From positions 1 through 64,000 of the forward strand of contig NZ_LJIZ01000038.1 in assembly GCF_001420605.1 (NCBI RefSeq): 64,000 nt of DNA, given 5' to 3'. The position numbers and the translations under genes are program-made. The DNA comes from Bacillus sp. FJAT-25509 (GTDB lineage Bacteria > Bacillota > Bacilli > Bacillales > Bacillaceae_G). Each line of letters begins with the position of its first letter. Position 1 is the stretch's first letter. Below the pieces are notes generated by a model, which did not search any database, was not told the origin of the DNA, and worked only from the letters and a program-made list of their open reading frames with translations. Below, in pieces: positions 53,920 through 62,079 of the stretch.

Positions 53920-53977
53920 TTGACAAAAGTTACAAAATATTCATACAAATTTATACCATATTTACAGTATCTATACA
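53920..53977 (+). promoter_or_regulatory. PhoP-box array upstream of alkaline phosphatase
   Basis: Repeats related to the PhoP consensus TT(A/C/T)ACA recur every 10-11 bases: TTGACA 53920, TTACAA 53930, TCATACA 53941, TTATACC 53951, TTTACA 53961, TATACA 53972. All lie on one face of the helix, 60-120 bases before the start codon, as expected for PhoP-activated Pho-regulon promoters in Bacillus. Confidence 0.7.
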
Positions 53978-54039
53978 GTTCCTAAATACTCTTCCTTTAT
54001 ATTGAAATTAAGAAAATATTCAGGTAGGGAGTGTTATTA

Positions 54040-55296
54040 ATGGGGAAAAAGAAAACGATAATCAGTGCTGCTTTAACAATTGCAACTGCAACAACATTGG
54101 GATTTAATCATTTCGTCGATGCAAAAGAATCCGATAATAGTCACAAACAAGGAAAGGCTAAAAATGTGATTGTTTTTGTTGGAGATGGAATGGGGGCTGC
54201 ACACCGTGAAGCGATCCGACTGGCTACTGTTGGACAAACTGGTAAACTAGCAATGGATGATATGCCTTATGCTGGATTGGTACATACTAGCTCAACTACT
54301 GCTATAACAGATTCAGCAGCTGCGGCTACTGCTATGGCGTCAGGGGTAAAAACGTATAATGGGGCAATTGGTGTTGATGCAAACAAGAAGTCAGTAAAAA
54401 CAGTCTTGGAAATGGCGAAAGAAGCTGGGAAATCAACTGGTTTAGTCACAACAAGCCAGATTACGGATGCAACTCCAGCAGCATTTGGTGCCCATGTAAC
54501 AGATCGTTCAAAACAAAGTGACATTGCTAAGCAGTATCTTGAAAACAGCAAAGTCGATGTTCTACTAGGTGGAGGAGAGGACTTTTGGTATCCTGCAGGA
54601 AATGCTGGAAGCTACGAAGACCACCCAGTAAAGGACCCTTCTGAGCAAAGTAAAGGAACACAAGGAAATCTTGTAGATGAAGCGAAAAAGCTTGGCTACA
54701 ATTACGTAACGAATGCTAATGAGCTACAAAAAGCGAAAAATGGTAAGTTGTTAGGTCTTTTTGCAAACGAAGAAATGTTTGAACAAAGAGAAGAGGGAAA
54801 AGGTGATCTTTATGATCCAGTAGTATCTCTTCCTGACATGACTAAAAAAGCAATCGATACTTTATCAGATAATAAAAAAGGTTTCTTCTTAATGGTAGAA
54901 GAAGAGGGAACAGACGAAATGTCTCATGAGAACAATGCTGAAAAAATGATTAAGGCTGGTCAAGAACTAGATAAATCAGTATCTGTAGCTAAGGAATATG
55001 CTAAGAACCACCCTGACACTCTTGTTCTAGTAGTAGCAGACCATGAATGTGGTGGCTTATCAATTGAAGATGTTGACACCAAAGATGAGTCAGGCGATGG
55101 AATTTCTAAAGAAGACGGACCATTTAATGTGGCAAACAGTAGCAATCAATTCATGATTGACTGGACAACAAGTGGACACGGTGGCGTATCTGTTCCATTA
55201 ACAGCAATTGGTGCTGGAGCAGAGCTATTATCAGGAACATATGAAAACACTTATATCTATGAGGCTATTAAACAAGCAATGGGTTTAAAAGAATAA
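54040..55296 (+). CDS. secreted alkaline phosphatase
   Basis: A 418-residue exported phosphomonoesterase. The N-terminus (about 1-28) is a signal sequence. Metal and catalytic features are D49 in VIVFVGDGMG, nucleophile S92 in ITDSAAAATAMASG, TSQITDATPAAFGAHV, FFLMVEEEGTDEMSHENN, VVADHECGG and TSGHGGVSVP. Length and motifs match Bacillus PhoA/PhoB-type enzymes. ATG 54040 is preferred to GTG 54031 because AGGGAG is then eight bases away. Preceded by a PhoP-box array, so phosphate starvation should induce it. A remnant of a second copy lies at 56413-56527. Confidence 0.95.
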   Translation: MGKKKTIISAALTIATATTLGFNHFVDAKESDNSHKQGKAKNVIVFVGDGMGAAHREAIRLATVGQTGKLAMDDMPYAGLVHTSSTTAITDSAAAATAMASGVKTYNGAIGVDANKKSVKTVLEMAKEAGKSTGLVTTSQITDATPAAFGAHVTDRSKQSDIAKQYLENSKVDVLLGGGEDFWYPAGNAGSYEDHPVKDPSEQSKGTQGNLVDEAKKLGYNYVTNANELQKAKNGKLLGLFANEEMFEQREEGKGDLYDPVVSLPDMTKKAIDTLSDNKKGFFLMVEEEGTDEMSHENNAEKMIKAGQELDKSVSVAKEYAKNHPDTLVLVVADHECGGLSIEDVDTKDESGDGISKEDGPFNVANSSNQFMIDWTTSGHGGVSVPLTAIGAGAELLSGTYENTYIYEAIKQAMGLKE

Positions 55297-55305
55297 TTTT
55301 GTTGA

Positions 55306-55339
55306 AAAACATTCCATTTATCTAATGGGATGTTTTTTT
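55306..55339 (+). terminator. terminator after alkaline phosphatase
   Basis: AACATTCCATT pairs with AATGGGATGTT (one wobble), then T-run. The stem sequence is nearly repeated in the terminator at 56541. Confidence 0.85.
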
Positions 55340-55536
55340 CTTATGGGCCCGACAAACTTAACAACAAAAAGAAGATCATCATTATTAATGAATTGAAAGA
55401 AATAAATCAAAGAAGGGTAATTACATATACAAAGAGAATTAATGTTTTAAGGAAAAATACAGAATAAATAACTAGATTATGTTAAAACTTTAATTTCATT
55501 GAAATAAGAAAATAATTAAATAAAGGTAGTGTTATA

Positions 55537-56412
55537 TTGAGAAAATGGGTTATAGTACTTTTTTTAATCTGTTTTGTTTTAATTGCTTGTATACAGATTA
55601 ATAAAAAAAATCTAAATACGTTTAAATTATTTAATTTCAATTCGCAAACAGAATCAGGAATTCCAAAAATTGATCACATTGTAATAGTAATTGAGGAGAA
55701 TCATGCGAAACAGCAAATTATGGGGAATCATTCTGCACCTTATATTAATTCACTAATGAACCTAGGTGCCAACTTAACTAACTATCATGCAATTGAACAT
55801 CCTAGCCAGCCGAATTATTTGGACCTGTTCTCTGGATCAAATCAAGGTGTCACAGATGATGCTTTACCAAAAACAAAATTCTCAACAGATAATTTAGCAA
55901 GTGAGCTTATTGAAAAAAAATTAACATTTGCCGGTTATTCTGAAGATTTGCCTTCAATTGGTTTTAATGGAGAATACAACAAAAATTATGCACGTAGGCA
56001 CAATCCTTGGGCTAATTTTACAAATGTCCCTAAAAAAGCAAATCAGCCATTAGAAAATTTCCCAACAAATTTTAGTAAACTTCCAACTGTTTCGTTTATA
56101 ATCCCTAATCTCCAAAATGACATGCACGATGGAACAATTAAACAAGGAGATCAGTGGTTAAAAAAACAAATTGGTGCTTATGTCAAATGGGCAAAAACGA
56201 ATAATAGTTTGCTAATTGTAACGTGGGATGAAGATGACCTTTCACATAATAACAAAATTCCCACCGTTTTTGTTGGACCCATGGTAAAAAAAGGACAATT
56301 TAACGAAAATTTAAACCATTTTGATCTTTTACATACAATAGAGGATATTTACGGATTAAAACATGCAGGGACAAATAAATCTGTTAGATCGATTGAAAAT
56401 ATATGGAAATAA
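55537..56412 (+). CDS. exported phosphoesterase (PF04185-type acid phosphatase/phospholipase C family)
   Basis: A 291-residue protein with an N-terminal hydrophobic signal or anchor (about 4-20). The domain begins KIDHIVIVIEENHAKQQIMGN (about 44-64), the family's metal-binding entry, followed by LTNYHAIEHPSQPNYLDLFSGS (about 79-100), SFIIPNLQNDMHDG, LLIVTWDEDDLSHNN and VGPMVKKGQF...LNHFDLLHTIEDIYGL. These residues are typical of the phosphoesterase/acid phosphatase family. TTG start after AAAGGTAG. It lies between alkaline phosphatase and the remnant of another, suggesting a phosphate-scavenging locus. Confidence 0.85.
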   Translation: MRKWVIVLFLICFVLIACIQINKKNLNTFKLFNFNSQTESGIPKIDHIVIVIEENHAKQQIMGNHSAPYINSLMNLGANLTNYHAIEHPSQPNYLDLFSGSNQGVTDDALPKTKFSTDNLASELIEKKLTFAGYSEDLPSIGFNGEYNKNYARRHNPWANFTNVPKKANQPLENFPTNFSKLPTVSFIIPNLQNDMHDGTIKQGDQWLKKQIGAYVKWAKTNNSLLIVTWDEDDLSHNNKIPTVFVGPMVKKGQFNENLNHFDLLHTIEDIYGLKHAGTNKSVRSIENIWK

Positions 56413-56527
56413 TTGGTCGATTAAGAAGTAGACAACAAAGTTGAGTCTAGCGATGTGATTTCATAGAAGACAGTTTATTTAATATGTAAAACAGTGGCAA
56501 TCAATTTAGGATTGACTCGACAACAAT
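56413..56527 (+). pseudogene. remnant of a second alkaline phosphatase gene
   Basis: The 115 bases directly after the phosphoesterase gene align without large gaps to the 3' third of the alkaline phosphatase gene (about 55055-55185). Shared short runs include GAGTC, GGCGATG/GCGATG, GAAGAC, AGCAATCAATT/GGCAATCAATTT, GATTGACT and GACAACAA. Multiple stops destroy the frame, and the last 110 bases of the gene are missing. It is followed by a terminator with almost the same stem as that after the intact gene. Confidence 0.8.
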
Positions 56528-56540
56528 TGGTGATTTTAAG

Positions 56541-56577
56541 AAACATTCCATTTTTAATTATGGAATGTTTTTTTGTG
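56541..56577 (+). terminator. terminator, twin of the one after alkaline phosphatase
   Basis: AAACATTCCAT (56541-56551) pairs perfectly with ATGGAATGTTT (56560-56570), then T-run. Confidence 0.88.
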
Positions 56578-56686
56578 CTAAAAATTAATAGAAATATTCA
56601 TTGTAAAAATATTGACATAATTTTTAAAAAGGGATTTGTAGAAAAATGTAGAATTTTATATTCATAAACATAAAGGAGGTGTTTTC

Positions 56687-57364
56687 ATGTACATAGATGA
56701 AATACGCTCAAGAGCAAGGGATACACTGAGAGGGAATTGGAAAAAGTTTATTGGGTATACGATCATAGTACATCTTTTAACTACATTAGTTGAAAATCGA
56801 CTTACTGTATACTTCCCGAATCCCATTAAAAATGAATTGACGAAATATATATCCTTTGTAATTAGCTGGGATGACTACATAACGTTTATTTATAGTTTAT
56901 TTATTACGGCAATTATTACGATCGGGAGTACACGACTCTTTACATTTGCGACAAAGGAAGATGAGCAACCTTATTCCTTACAAACAATCTTTTATTATTT
57001 TACAAACTTGAATTTATATTTAAATGCATTTTTACTAAATTTCTTAACTTATTTATATACTACACTTTGGACATTGCTTTTGATTGTTCCTGGCATTATA
57101 AAATCATATTCATATAGAATGGCGCCATACATATTTATTGAAGAACCACATTTGTCTCCAAATGATGCGATAACAAAGAGTAGAAGAATGATGGATGGAT
57201 ATAAGTGGAAATTGTTTTGTTTAGACCTTTCTTTTCTTGGTTGGATCTTATTATGCATTTTAACAGTTGGCATTGGTTTTTTATGGTTGTTTCCTTATAT
57301 GAATGCAAGTGAGGCACATTTTTATCATGAATTAAAAAATAATGAAAATGATTCTAAAATTTGA
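56687..57364 (+). CDS. DUF975 membrane protein
   Basis: A 225-residue membrane protein of the DUF975 family with four to six helices. The opening YIDEIRSRARDTLRGNWKKFIGYTIIV (2-28) and the block LLLIVPGIIKSYSYRMAPYIFIEEPHLSPNDAITKSRRMMDGYKWKLFCLDLSFLGWILL (about 130-190) are diagnostic. AAGGAGG ribosome site. Role unknown. A weak, mismatched hairpin with T-run follows at about 57395-57435. Confidence 0.88.
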   Translation: MYIDEIRSRARDTLRGNWKKFIGYTIIVHLLTTLVENRLTVYFPNPIKNELTKYISFVISWDDYITFIYSLFITAIITIGSTRLFTFATKEDEQPYSLQTIFYYFTNLNLYLNAFLLNFLTYLYTTLWTLLLIVPGIIKSYSYRMAPYIFIEEPHLSPNDAITKSRRMMDGYKWKLFCLDLSFLGWILLCILTVGIGFLWLFPYMNASEAHFYHELKNNENDSKI

Positions 57365-57571
57365 GTATAAGGTTAATGGATTTAAAAATTAAAAACGGCT
57401 GTCCTAATCAAAACGATAAAGGAGAGACGTTTTTTTTACTTATTAACAACAATGAAGTTTAAATTTCAATGAAATAAGCAATTTCCCCCAAATTACAAAG
57501 TTCATTTGATACTGTATAATAATTTGAAAATTAGATAAATAGAGAAGTGATGAGTAAAGTGAGGGCGATAA

Positions 57572-57838
57572 ATGAGAAATTTAAATAAACAAAAAGAAAA
57601 ATGGAACACAATAAGATCCAAGGGCAAGAAAAGATATGTATTAAACATAGTATTTTTTTATACTGGTTCTTGGTTACTATTTACCACATTTAATTTGTTT
57701 GTACTTAATAGAGTAGTTCTAACCTATATTCCTTATGTTATTTTTGAATATTTAATAGCAATAATATTCTCCACTTTAATGGGATTATGGATTGGGAATA
57801 AAACTTGGAATGTGAATGAGAAAAAATTTAAACAGTAA
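57572..57838 (+). CDS. small two-helix membrane protein
   Basis: An 88-residue protein with a basic N-terminus (KQKEKWNTIRSKGKKRY) and two helices (about 24-46 and 50-73), then a charged tail NVNEKKFKQ. Family not recognised. GAGGG lies about eight bases before ATG 57572; a GTG at 57560 in frame is possible. It is followed closely by a broken membrane-protein gene. Confidence 0.6.
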   Translation: MRNLNKQKEKWNTIRSKGKKRYVLNIVFFYTGSWLLFTTFNLFVLNRVVLTYIPYVIFEYLIAIIFSTLMGLWIGNKTWNVNEKKFKQ

Positions 57839-57903
57839 AAATGGCCATAAAAGGAAAGTGTAAATTTAATAGCGAATATCTATCATAAAGAGGTGCTGGC
57901 AAA

Positions 57904-58212
57904 ATGTCGTTATTAAAGAGATATGGGAAATGGCTTTTCAAATTTGACAATAGAAGGCATGATCTAGCTTAATTCATTTTAGAGATAATTTTTTTACCTT
58001 CGCTTTTTATTGGAACCAAATTTCTTCTTAAGAATTATTCTTTTATTATTACTTTATTAGTTGTGTTTTTGGCTATAAATCTCTATTCTCTCTTGGATGG
58101 CTTATTGAGAAAAACTTTAAATGAATTTAATTTCAACATACCAAAATTGATCAGTATTATTCCGATTACTTCTATCATTGCTTATATAATTTTTATAGAT
58201 ATATATAATTGA
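57904..58212 (+). pseudogene. small membrane-protein gene interrupted by a stop codon
   Basis: AAGAGGTG precedes ATG 57904, opening MSLLKRYGKWLFKFDNRRHDLA, then TAA at 57970-57972. The same frame then runs on with FILEIIFLPSLFIGTKFL, a middle helix ITLLVVFLAINLYSLLDGL, and a last helix ISIIPITSIIAYIIFID, to TGA 58210-58212. That makes a 102-codon, three-helix protein with one nonsense codon. Family unknown. Confidence 0.65.
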
Positions 58213-58265
58213 TTTCTAAAAATATATAGTGGTTGGGATCTAATAACTAAGAAGGAAGTGATCTA

Positions 58266-59441
58266 TTGTCAGAAGAAAGTATGGAATGTGAACCAATTGT
58301 ATCAAAAAAGAAAATCTTTGCTTCTCTTCTATTTATTCCAGGTTTTTATCTTATGGTTTTATTTACAACCGCATTAATCGTATTTGTTGGTAGCGGGTTA
58401 ATCTTTATTATTCATTATTTTGTAGGTGAATTTTTAGGTGAATTAGGATTTGCATATTTTGGATTAATATTAATCGATGCTCTACCTTTTTTTGGTATGA
58501 TATTTGGGGTAGTGAGTTGTTTTATTGCAATTATTTCTATGTTTTTTAAAAATAAACAATTTGAGCCGGCTATATTAATTAATCCTCATGATCATCCAAA
58601 ACTTCGCAATTTGATTTCTGAACTTTCTGAAAAAATGAATACACAAATGCCAGACTCGATCATTTTGCATGTGAAATCAAACTTTTTTGTATCTGAAGGC
58701 AAAATTATTGTGTTTAATGGAATTGCAAAAGGTAGAATACTAGCAATTAGTTATCCTTTACTTCACATATTATCAGTAAATGAACTGCGTGCGATTATTG
58801 CCCATGAACTGTCGCATTTTACGGGTAGAGATTTAGTTTTCAATCGGTTCGTTTCTCCTGTCTATAAAGGTGCAAATAAGTATTTAGACTATATTACATC
58901 CTTGTTTAATCACAATGGTCGTCGTCGTCCAATATTTATATCAATTCCAATGATTTTACCAAATTTGCTTATGAAATATTATCTTAAAATTTTTCACAAA
59001 TTTAATATGAAAATTTCTAGAGAAATGGAGTACAGAGCCGATTTTATTGCAGCAAAAATGTGTGGAAATGAAAATTTTAAAGAGGCATTGTCTAAGTTAA
59101 TAAGCCATGGTAATGTTTTTAATCGTTTAATTGATGAACAAATGACCGAAAAAATTGTTCATGGATTTCAATTTGAAAATTACTTTAGCTATTACCGTGA
59201 AAATGTTGAAAGTTACAAGAAGCAAATTGAGGAGTCATTAGGTAAAGCTTTAAGCAATTCTGAAGCTGAATACGCTACACATCCTACTTTGAAAAATAGA
59301 ATAATCAATTTACCGAATGTTGATACAAAATATGATGACAATGAAAAAGCATTGGAGTTAATAAATTCGTTTGATTATTTAGAAGTAAGTATGACAAAAC
59401 ACTATAATTATTATTTGAATAACAATTCTATGCATTTCTGA
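58266..59441 (+). CDS. M48-family membrane metallopeptidase
   Basis: A 391-residue membrane protein. Two helices (about 13-42 and 52-95) precede an M48 (HtpX/Ste24-like) peptidase domain with the zinc motif HELSHFTGRD (about 180-189) and the third ligand E in EMEYRADFIAAKM (about 255-267). Residues about 340-355 (YATHPTLKNRIINL) are the usual C-terminal substrate-groove sequence. TTG start at 58266 after AAGGAAGTG. Probably degrades misfolded or signalling membrane proteins. It lies downstream of two small membrane-protein genes. Confidence 0.85.
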   Translation: MSEESMECEPIVSKKKIFASLLFIPGFYLMVLFTTALIVFVGSGLIFIIHYFVGEFLGELGFAYFGLILIDALPFFGMIFGVVSCFIAIISMFFKNKQFEPAILINPHDHPKLRNLISELSEKMNTQMPDSIILHVKSNFFVSEGKIIVFNGIAKGRILAISYPLLHILSVNELRAIIAHELSHFTGRDLVFNRFVSPVYKGANKYLDYITSLFNHNGRRRPIFISIPMILPNLLMKYYLKIFHKFNMKISREMEYRADFIAAKMCGNENFKEALSKLISHGNVFNRLIDEQMTEKIVHGFQFENYFSYYRENVESYKKQIEESLGKALSNSEAEYATHPTLKNRIINLPNVDTKYDDNEKALELINSFDYLEVSMTKHYNYYLNNNSMHF

Positions 59442-59522
59442 TGATTTATAGTCGAATTTGAAAAAAATTAGGTATACAATAAAAGTGATAACATATTAGT
59501 AATTGATGTTAGGAGTTTACTT

Positions 59523-59681
59523 GTGATTGATTAAAGACTTTCAAAAGTTATTGACCATGAAATAAATGAAGCACTTAATGACATGACAGATACATCTATC
59601 TTACTTAATTTTCAAAAAGGGATTGTCGGTCTATACCCAAGTTTAATACCAATTCATGCATTTGCATTGAAAAGGAGCTAA
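59523..59681 (+). pseudogene. small protein gene with a stop at codon 4
   Basis: AGGAG precedes GTG 59523; the frame reads MID, TAA (59532-59534), then RLSKVIDHEINEALNDMTD, LLNFQKGIVGLYPSLIP and HAFALKRS to TAA 59679-59681. A terminator overlaps the end. The size (53 codons), ribosome site and terminator fit a real small gene in which CAA probably became TAA. Family unknown. Confidence 0.5.
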
Positions 59682-59698
59682 AAAATAGCTCCTTTTTT
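59671..59698 (+). terminator. terminator after the broken small gene
   Basis: AAAGGAGCTA pairs perfectly with TAGCTCCTTT around AAAAA, then T-run. The remaining gap to 59883 shows nothing else. Confidence 0.88.
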
Positions 59699-59883
59699 CT
59701 TTATAGTAAAATGATAATGAAGGATTAAACTTCTTTTAAATGGAATAGTTTAATGGTTAACAAATATGAGTAGTTCGCTTTAACAATTTCAATATAAATA
59801 AATGTTTGCTAGTATATAGGGTATAGATAATTTGGGTCTTTTAGTAAAATGCAAATGTTAGAGAAGAGGAGGAAGCATGCATC

Positions 59884-60603
59884 ATGACAAAAATAGCAGT
59901 TATTTCAGATATTCACGGAAATAAAACGGCATTAGAAGCAGTTTTAAAAGACATTCGTTCTAGAGAAATTGAAAGAATTTTTTGCTTAGGTGATATAATT
60001 GGTAAGGGGCCTCAAGGCTCAGCGTGTATAGAGCTTATTCAAAAAAATTGTGAAAAAGTGGTCCGTGGCAATTGGGATGTATTTATTCAGTCACCTGCAG
60101 AAAATGATTTTATTCAATGGTTTAGAGACCGATTAACAGATAATGACTATCAATTTCTATCTTCATTACCATTTCATATTGACCTTGAATTAAATGGACA
60201 ATTAATCAGATTTTTTCACGCTTCACCAAGGAGTGAGTTTGAGAGGATTTTACCATTTCATCCAATTGAAAAACGGTTAAGTATGTTTGAAAATAGTGAG
60301 ATAACAAATTCAAACAAAAACGAAAAGACCCCAGATATCGTCTTTTATGGAGATATACATACTACCTTTTTGGAAACTTTCAAAAACGGAATTCTATGCA
60401 ATGTAGGAAGTGTTGGAAATTCTCTTGATTTAACTTCAGCATCGTATGCGATTCTTGATGGTTCTTATTCATCTAATTCGATCCAATTTGTAAGGGTAGA
60501 ATATGATAAAGAAGCTGAAATTATGATTGCCGAAAATTTAAAATTACCGGATCTAGATAAATATCATGATGAATTAATGTTTGCTAAGTATAGAAATTCA
60601 TAA
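59884..60603 (+). CDS. calcineurin-like metallophosphoesterase (YfcE/PrpE-like)
   Basis: A 239-residue two-metal phosphoesterase. The motifs are ISDIHGNKTALEAVL (D-x-H), FCLGDIIGKGPQG (GD-x-x-x-x-G), VVRGNWD (GN-x-x), and later FYGDIHTTFL with GNVGSVGNSLD-type CNVGSVGNS near residue 180. This is the general YfcE/calcineurin-like group. GAGGAGG lies about ten bases before ATG 59884. Natural substrate unknown. Convergent with an EamA gene remnant. Confidence 0.88.
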   Translation: MTKIAVISDIHGNKTALEAVLKDIRSREIERIFCLGDIIGKGPQGSACIELIQKNCEKVVRGNWDVFIQSPAENDFIQWFRDRLTDNDYQFLSSLPFHIDLELNGQLIRFFHASPRSEFERILPFHPIEKRLSMFENSEITNSNKNEKTPDIVFYGDIHTTFLETFKNGILCNVGSVGNSLDLTSASYAILDGSYSSNSIQFVRVEYDKEAEIMIAENLKLPDLDKYHDELMFAKYRNS

Positions 60604-60612
60604 TCTAAAATT

Positions 60613-60657
60613 AAAAACAGTGGGAAATTGCACATTCCCACTGTTTATTTTATTATT
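60613..60657. terminator. terminator after the metallophosphoesterase
   Basis: AAACAGTGGGAA pairs perfectly with TTCCCACTGTTT around an eight-base loop, then ATTTTATT. Confidence 0.88.
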
Positions 60658-60669
60658 TAGCTGTTTTTT

Positions 60670-60999
60670 CAAAAATGGTTTAGACAGTCTCCATGAATGA
60701 TTTTCACTTGCAAATGTGGAACTTAATAGCAATGCCCCACCAATCATTTGAATAATTGTCATTTTCTATTGTAAGAAAACAGTTGAAATCACTAAAGTAG
60801 TGATTGGATCAACATAACTTAATGCTGCTATGCTTTGCCCGTTTAATTTCTGCATTCCTGAAAAGAATAACAAGAATCCAATGCCCGTGTGAATCATTCC
60901 TAAGATTAATATAAATGGCATTGAAGAAACTGATATTTCCAAAATCCAGAATCCCTCAGTATTGAATACATATGGCATGAGAAGTAATGAGCAAAACAA
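60670..60999 (-). pseudogene. 3' remnant of an EamA/DMT transporter gene
   Basis: The minus-strand frame matches the last helices of EamA proteins: FILILGMIHTGIGFLLFFSGMQKLNGQSIAALSYVDPITTLVIS, then TVFLQ and TAG (60768-60766), after which KMTIIQMIGGALLLSST continues in frame. The first half of the gene is missing (it abuts the DHFR-like gene's ribosome site), and the stop breaks the C-terminal helix. A drug/metabolite-exporter relic. Confidence 0.78.
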
Positions 61000-61026
61000 A
61001 CATCAAAAAAAAGATTGGAGATTTAC

Positions 61027-61554
61027 ATGGAAAAACATCGTAAAATTATATTATATATTGGTACTTCAATTGATGGTTATATAGCAAACAATGATGGCAC
61101 GTTAGAATGGCTAGAAACAACAGAAGTAGAAGGAGATTCTGGCTATAATACTCTTTTAGAGAGAATTGACACTGTAGTGATGGGAAAGGGAACGTATGAC
61201 GTCGTTCGCGGATTTGATATGGATTATCCTTATCGTACATACAAAAACTATGTGTTTTCAAAAGCTGCAACTGGTTCAGATGAATATGCTACTTTTATAG
61301 ACGGAGATATTAAAGCTTTTATACAAGAATTAAAACAACAACCTGGTAAGGATATTTGGTTTATTGGTGGAGGGAATCTAGCCCGAGAATTTTTTAAAGA
61401 AAATTTGATTGATGAATTTCAACTAGCGATCGCTCCAATTGTATTAGGAAAAGGTATCTCTCTTTATGCTGGTGATGATATTACCCAAAAATACACTTTG
61501 ACCAAAGTAGAAAAATTAGGTCAACTTGCAATGCTTCATTATGTTAAGAAATGA
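61027..61554 (+). CDS. dihydrofolate-reductase/RibD-C-like reductase
   Basis: A 175-residue protein of the DHFR-fold RibD C-terminal family (YyaP/YwjB group). Features are IILYIGTSIDGYIANNDGTLEWLE at the start, VVMGKGTYDVVRGFD (about 55-70), YVFSKAA, and DIWFIGGGNLAREFFKENLIDEFQLAIAPIVLGKGISLY (about 113-152). TTGGAG (61015-61020) lies six bases before ATG 61027; the TTG at 61015 lies inside that ribosome site. Likely an NADPH-dependent reductase of unknown substrate. Confidence 0.87.
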   Translation: MEKHRKIILYIGTSIDGYIANNDGTLEWLETTEVEGDSGYNTLLERIDTVVMGKGTYDVVRGFDMDYPYRTYKNYVFSKAATGSDEYATFIDGDIKAFIQELKQQPGKDIWFIGGGNLAREFFKENLIDEFQLAIAPIVLGKGISLYAGDDITQKYTLTKVEKLGQLAMLHYVKK

Positions 61555-61630
61555 TTTTATGGATTTTCCCATTTAGTAGAGAAGATTATTACTTTTTTAA
61601 AACTTACAAATAAAATATACAATTTTTTTT

Positions 61631-61661
61631 AAAAGTGGTCTGCGGTAGCAGATCTTTTTAT
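61631..61661 (+). terminator. terminator after the DHFR-like gene
   Basis: AAAAGTGGTCTGC pairs with GCAGATCTTTT (one bulge or mismatch), then ATT. Confidence 0.65.
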
Positions 61662-61767
61662 TTGCTTAATTTGGAGTGTTAAAAAAATTTAAAATTATTG
61701 GTTAGGTATAGCTGGAGGAAAAGTTCAATTTAGATTCTACTAAATATAGATTAGCTAATTCCAGGAA

Positions 61768-61796
61768 AAGATCGACTTTTGTCGGTCTTCTTATTT
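61768..61796 (+). terminator. second terminator-like hairpin
   Basis: AAGATCGAC pairs with GTCGGTCTT (one wobble) around TTTT, then CTTATTTTT. It stands in the gap before the broken small gene. Confidence 0.65.
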
Positions 61797-61839
61797 TTGA
61801 AACAATTTATTGCATAGATAGCAAGGGAGGTTGAAAATT

Positions 61840-62019
61840 TTGTCGAATATTAAAATTAGATTAAAAAACTCGTGGTATAAGGAGACGACTAATGAGTAGT
61901 AATTTTAAGTTCGGTATAAAAACGATACTGGTTCTTATAGGATAATGAAAGATGAGAATGGAGAACTTCCTAGTATTGAAAATGTGAGGAATATTGCAAG
62001 AACATTAGAAAAATTTTAA
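61840..62019 (+). pseudogene. small protein gene broken by clustered stops
   Basis: AAGGGAGG lies nine bases before TTG 61840. The frame reads MSNIKIRLKNSWYKETTNE, then TAG TAA, F, TAA, and continues in the same frame with VRYKNDTGSYRIMKDENG and PSIENVRNIARTLEKF to TAA 62017-62019: 60 codons in all. The downstream part looks coding. Loss of three glutamine codons is one explanation. Family unknown. Confidence 0.4.
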
Positions 62020-62079
62020 TATTAATTTGTACTTAAAAATATAGTGGAAAAATCATTAAGATAAGGGAGTAAGTTGTGA

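Noticed and set aside
55340-55536. PhoP boxes before the phosphoesterase gene
   Set aside because: TTACATATACA occurs once, but the repeats lack the 11-base phasing seen at 53920-53977.
57904-61840. Alternative genetic code or programmed stop read-through as the reason for several in-frame stops
   Set aside because: Large intact genes all around use TAA, TAG and TGA as normal stops, and the affected genes also show frameshifts or truncations, so decay is simpler. Kept as a test in the findings.
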